NCBI RefSeq assembly: GCF_020181035.1
Contig: NZ_JAIQYY010000021.1
Location: 1-43,120, forward strand
Direction of reading: 5' to 3'
DNA from: Streptomyces sp. CoH27
Lineage (GTDB): Bacteria > Actinomycetota > Actinomycetes > Streptomycetales > Streptomycetaceae
Length of the DNA: 43,120 nt
Shown: positions 42,783 to 43,120 of the stretch, piece by piece
Numbering within the stretch: position 1 is the first letter of the stretch
How the letters are laid out: each line of letters starts with the position of its first letter
Notes under the pieces: model-generated
What the model saw: the letters and a program-made list of their open reading frames with translations, nothing else
The model's database searches: none
What the model was told of the DNA's origin: nothing
Translations under genes and position numbers: made by a program

Positions 42783-43120
42783 ATGACCCAGCCTCCGCCG
42801 CCACCCCCGGACCACCCCGAGCCATCCACCCGCCCCCACTCCGAGCCTCCCCCACCGGCGCATCCCGAGACGCCACCGCAGTATCCCGAGACGCCACCGC
42901 AGCACTCCCAGGCCACACCGCCGTACCCGCAGGCCACCGCCTCCGCACCGCCCCAGTCCCCGGGACCCGCCCCGCAGTACCCCGGCACCACACCCCAGCA
43001 CCCCCAGGCCACCGCCTCCGCACCACCGCAGCACCCGACGACGGCACCCCAGCACCCGACGGCGGCTCCCCAGTACCCGCAGGCGACGCCCTCGCACCCG
43101 CAAACCACCTCCTCCGCGCC
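42783..43120 (+). CDS. Pro/Gln-rich protein, N-terminal part (cut by window edge)
   Basis: The visible 112 codons (MTQPPPPPPDHPEPSTRPHS onward) are almost wholly Pro, Gln, Thr, Ala, His and Ser. Imperfect repeats of the PQATASAPPQ type occur twice, and HPETPPQYPETPPQHSQ earlier. Such tails usually precede a membrane or globular domain, but none is visible. A ribosome site AAGGAA lies about 12 nt before the ATG. It starts 51 nt after the PycTM-like gene on the same strand and probably belongs to that operon. Confidence 0.6.
   Translation, partial: MTQPPPPPPDHPEPSTRPHSEPPPPAHPETPPQYPETPPQHSQATPPYPQATASAPPQSPGPAPQYPGTTPQHPQATASAPPQHPTTAPQHPTAAPQYPQATPSHPQTTSSA

Overview
The window is high-GC DNA from a Streptomyces or close relative. 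Three things point there: the GTG starts and short -10/-35 promoters; the Streptomyces-type features of L23 (139 aa with a basic N-terminal tail), S3 and S5; and the absence of rpsD between rpsK and rpoA. The sequence is read from the strand opposite to most ribosomal genes.

From 1 to about 15.3 kb, on the minus strand, lies the S10-spc-alpha ribosomal protein region. In transcription order it holds rpsJ-rplC-rplD-rplW-rplB-rpsS-rplV-rpsC-rplP-rpmC-rpsQ, then rplN-rplX-rplE-rpsN-rpsH-rplF-rplR-rpsE-rpmD-rplO-secY-adk-map, then infA-rpmJ-rpsM-rpsK-rpoA (rpoA cut by the window edge). Strong hairpins mark the rpsQ/rplN, rplO/secY, adk/map and map/infA boundaries. From 31.0 to 35.4 kb, also minus strand, is the str operon rpsL-rpsG-fusA-tuf, ending in a perfect UUCG-loop terminator. 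The rpsL and rpsJ leaders share an almost identical 25-nt hairpin element.

Between the two ribosomal blocks (15.4 to 30.9 kb) is an accessory interval. It holds an Rhs polymorphic-toxin operon (SseB-like protein, helical WXG-like protein, 1592-aa Rhs toxin with a WXG-type N-terminus and a small cysteine/histidine-dyad tip, candidate immunity gene) followed by decayed immunity/toxin frames. After that come an MFS transporter, two unknown membrane proteins, a DUF397 gene with a truncated XRE regulator fused back to back to a truncated histidine-kinase-like ATPase gene, an Rpn-type PD-(D/E)XK nuclease and a secreted GH115 glycoside hydrolase.

Downstream of a Crp/Fnr regulator (35.8 kb) and a 263-bp tandem repeat, the right end (37.3 to 43.1 kb) is a tightly coupled plus-strand operon: a class III nucleotide cyclase-like protein, a degenerate P-loop/HEAT-like protein, an SPFH-like glutamine-rich protein, a three-helix membrane protein resembling the Pycsar effector PycTM, and the start of a Pro/Gln-rich protein. 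The cyclase C-terminus and the NTPase N-terminus carry the same 27-residue Gly-rich motif, as in matched signalling motifs of bacterial NLR/effector pairs. I read this as an elaborated Pycsar-like defence system, and as the most novel content of the window.
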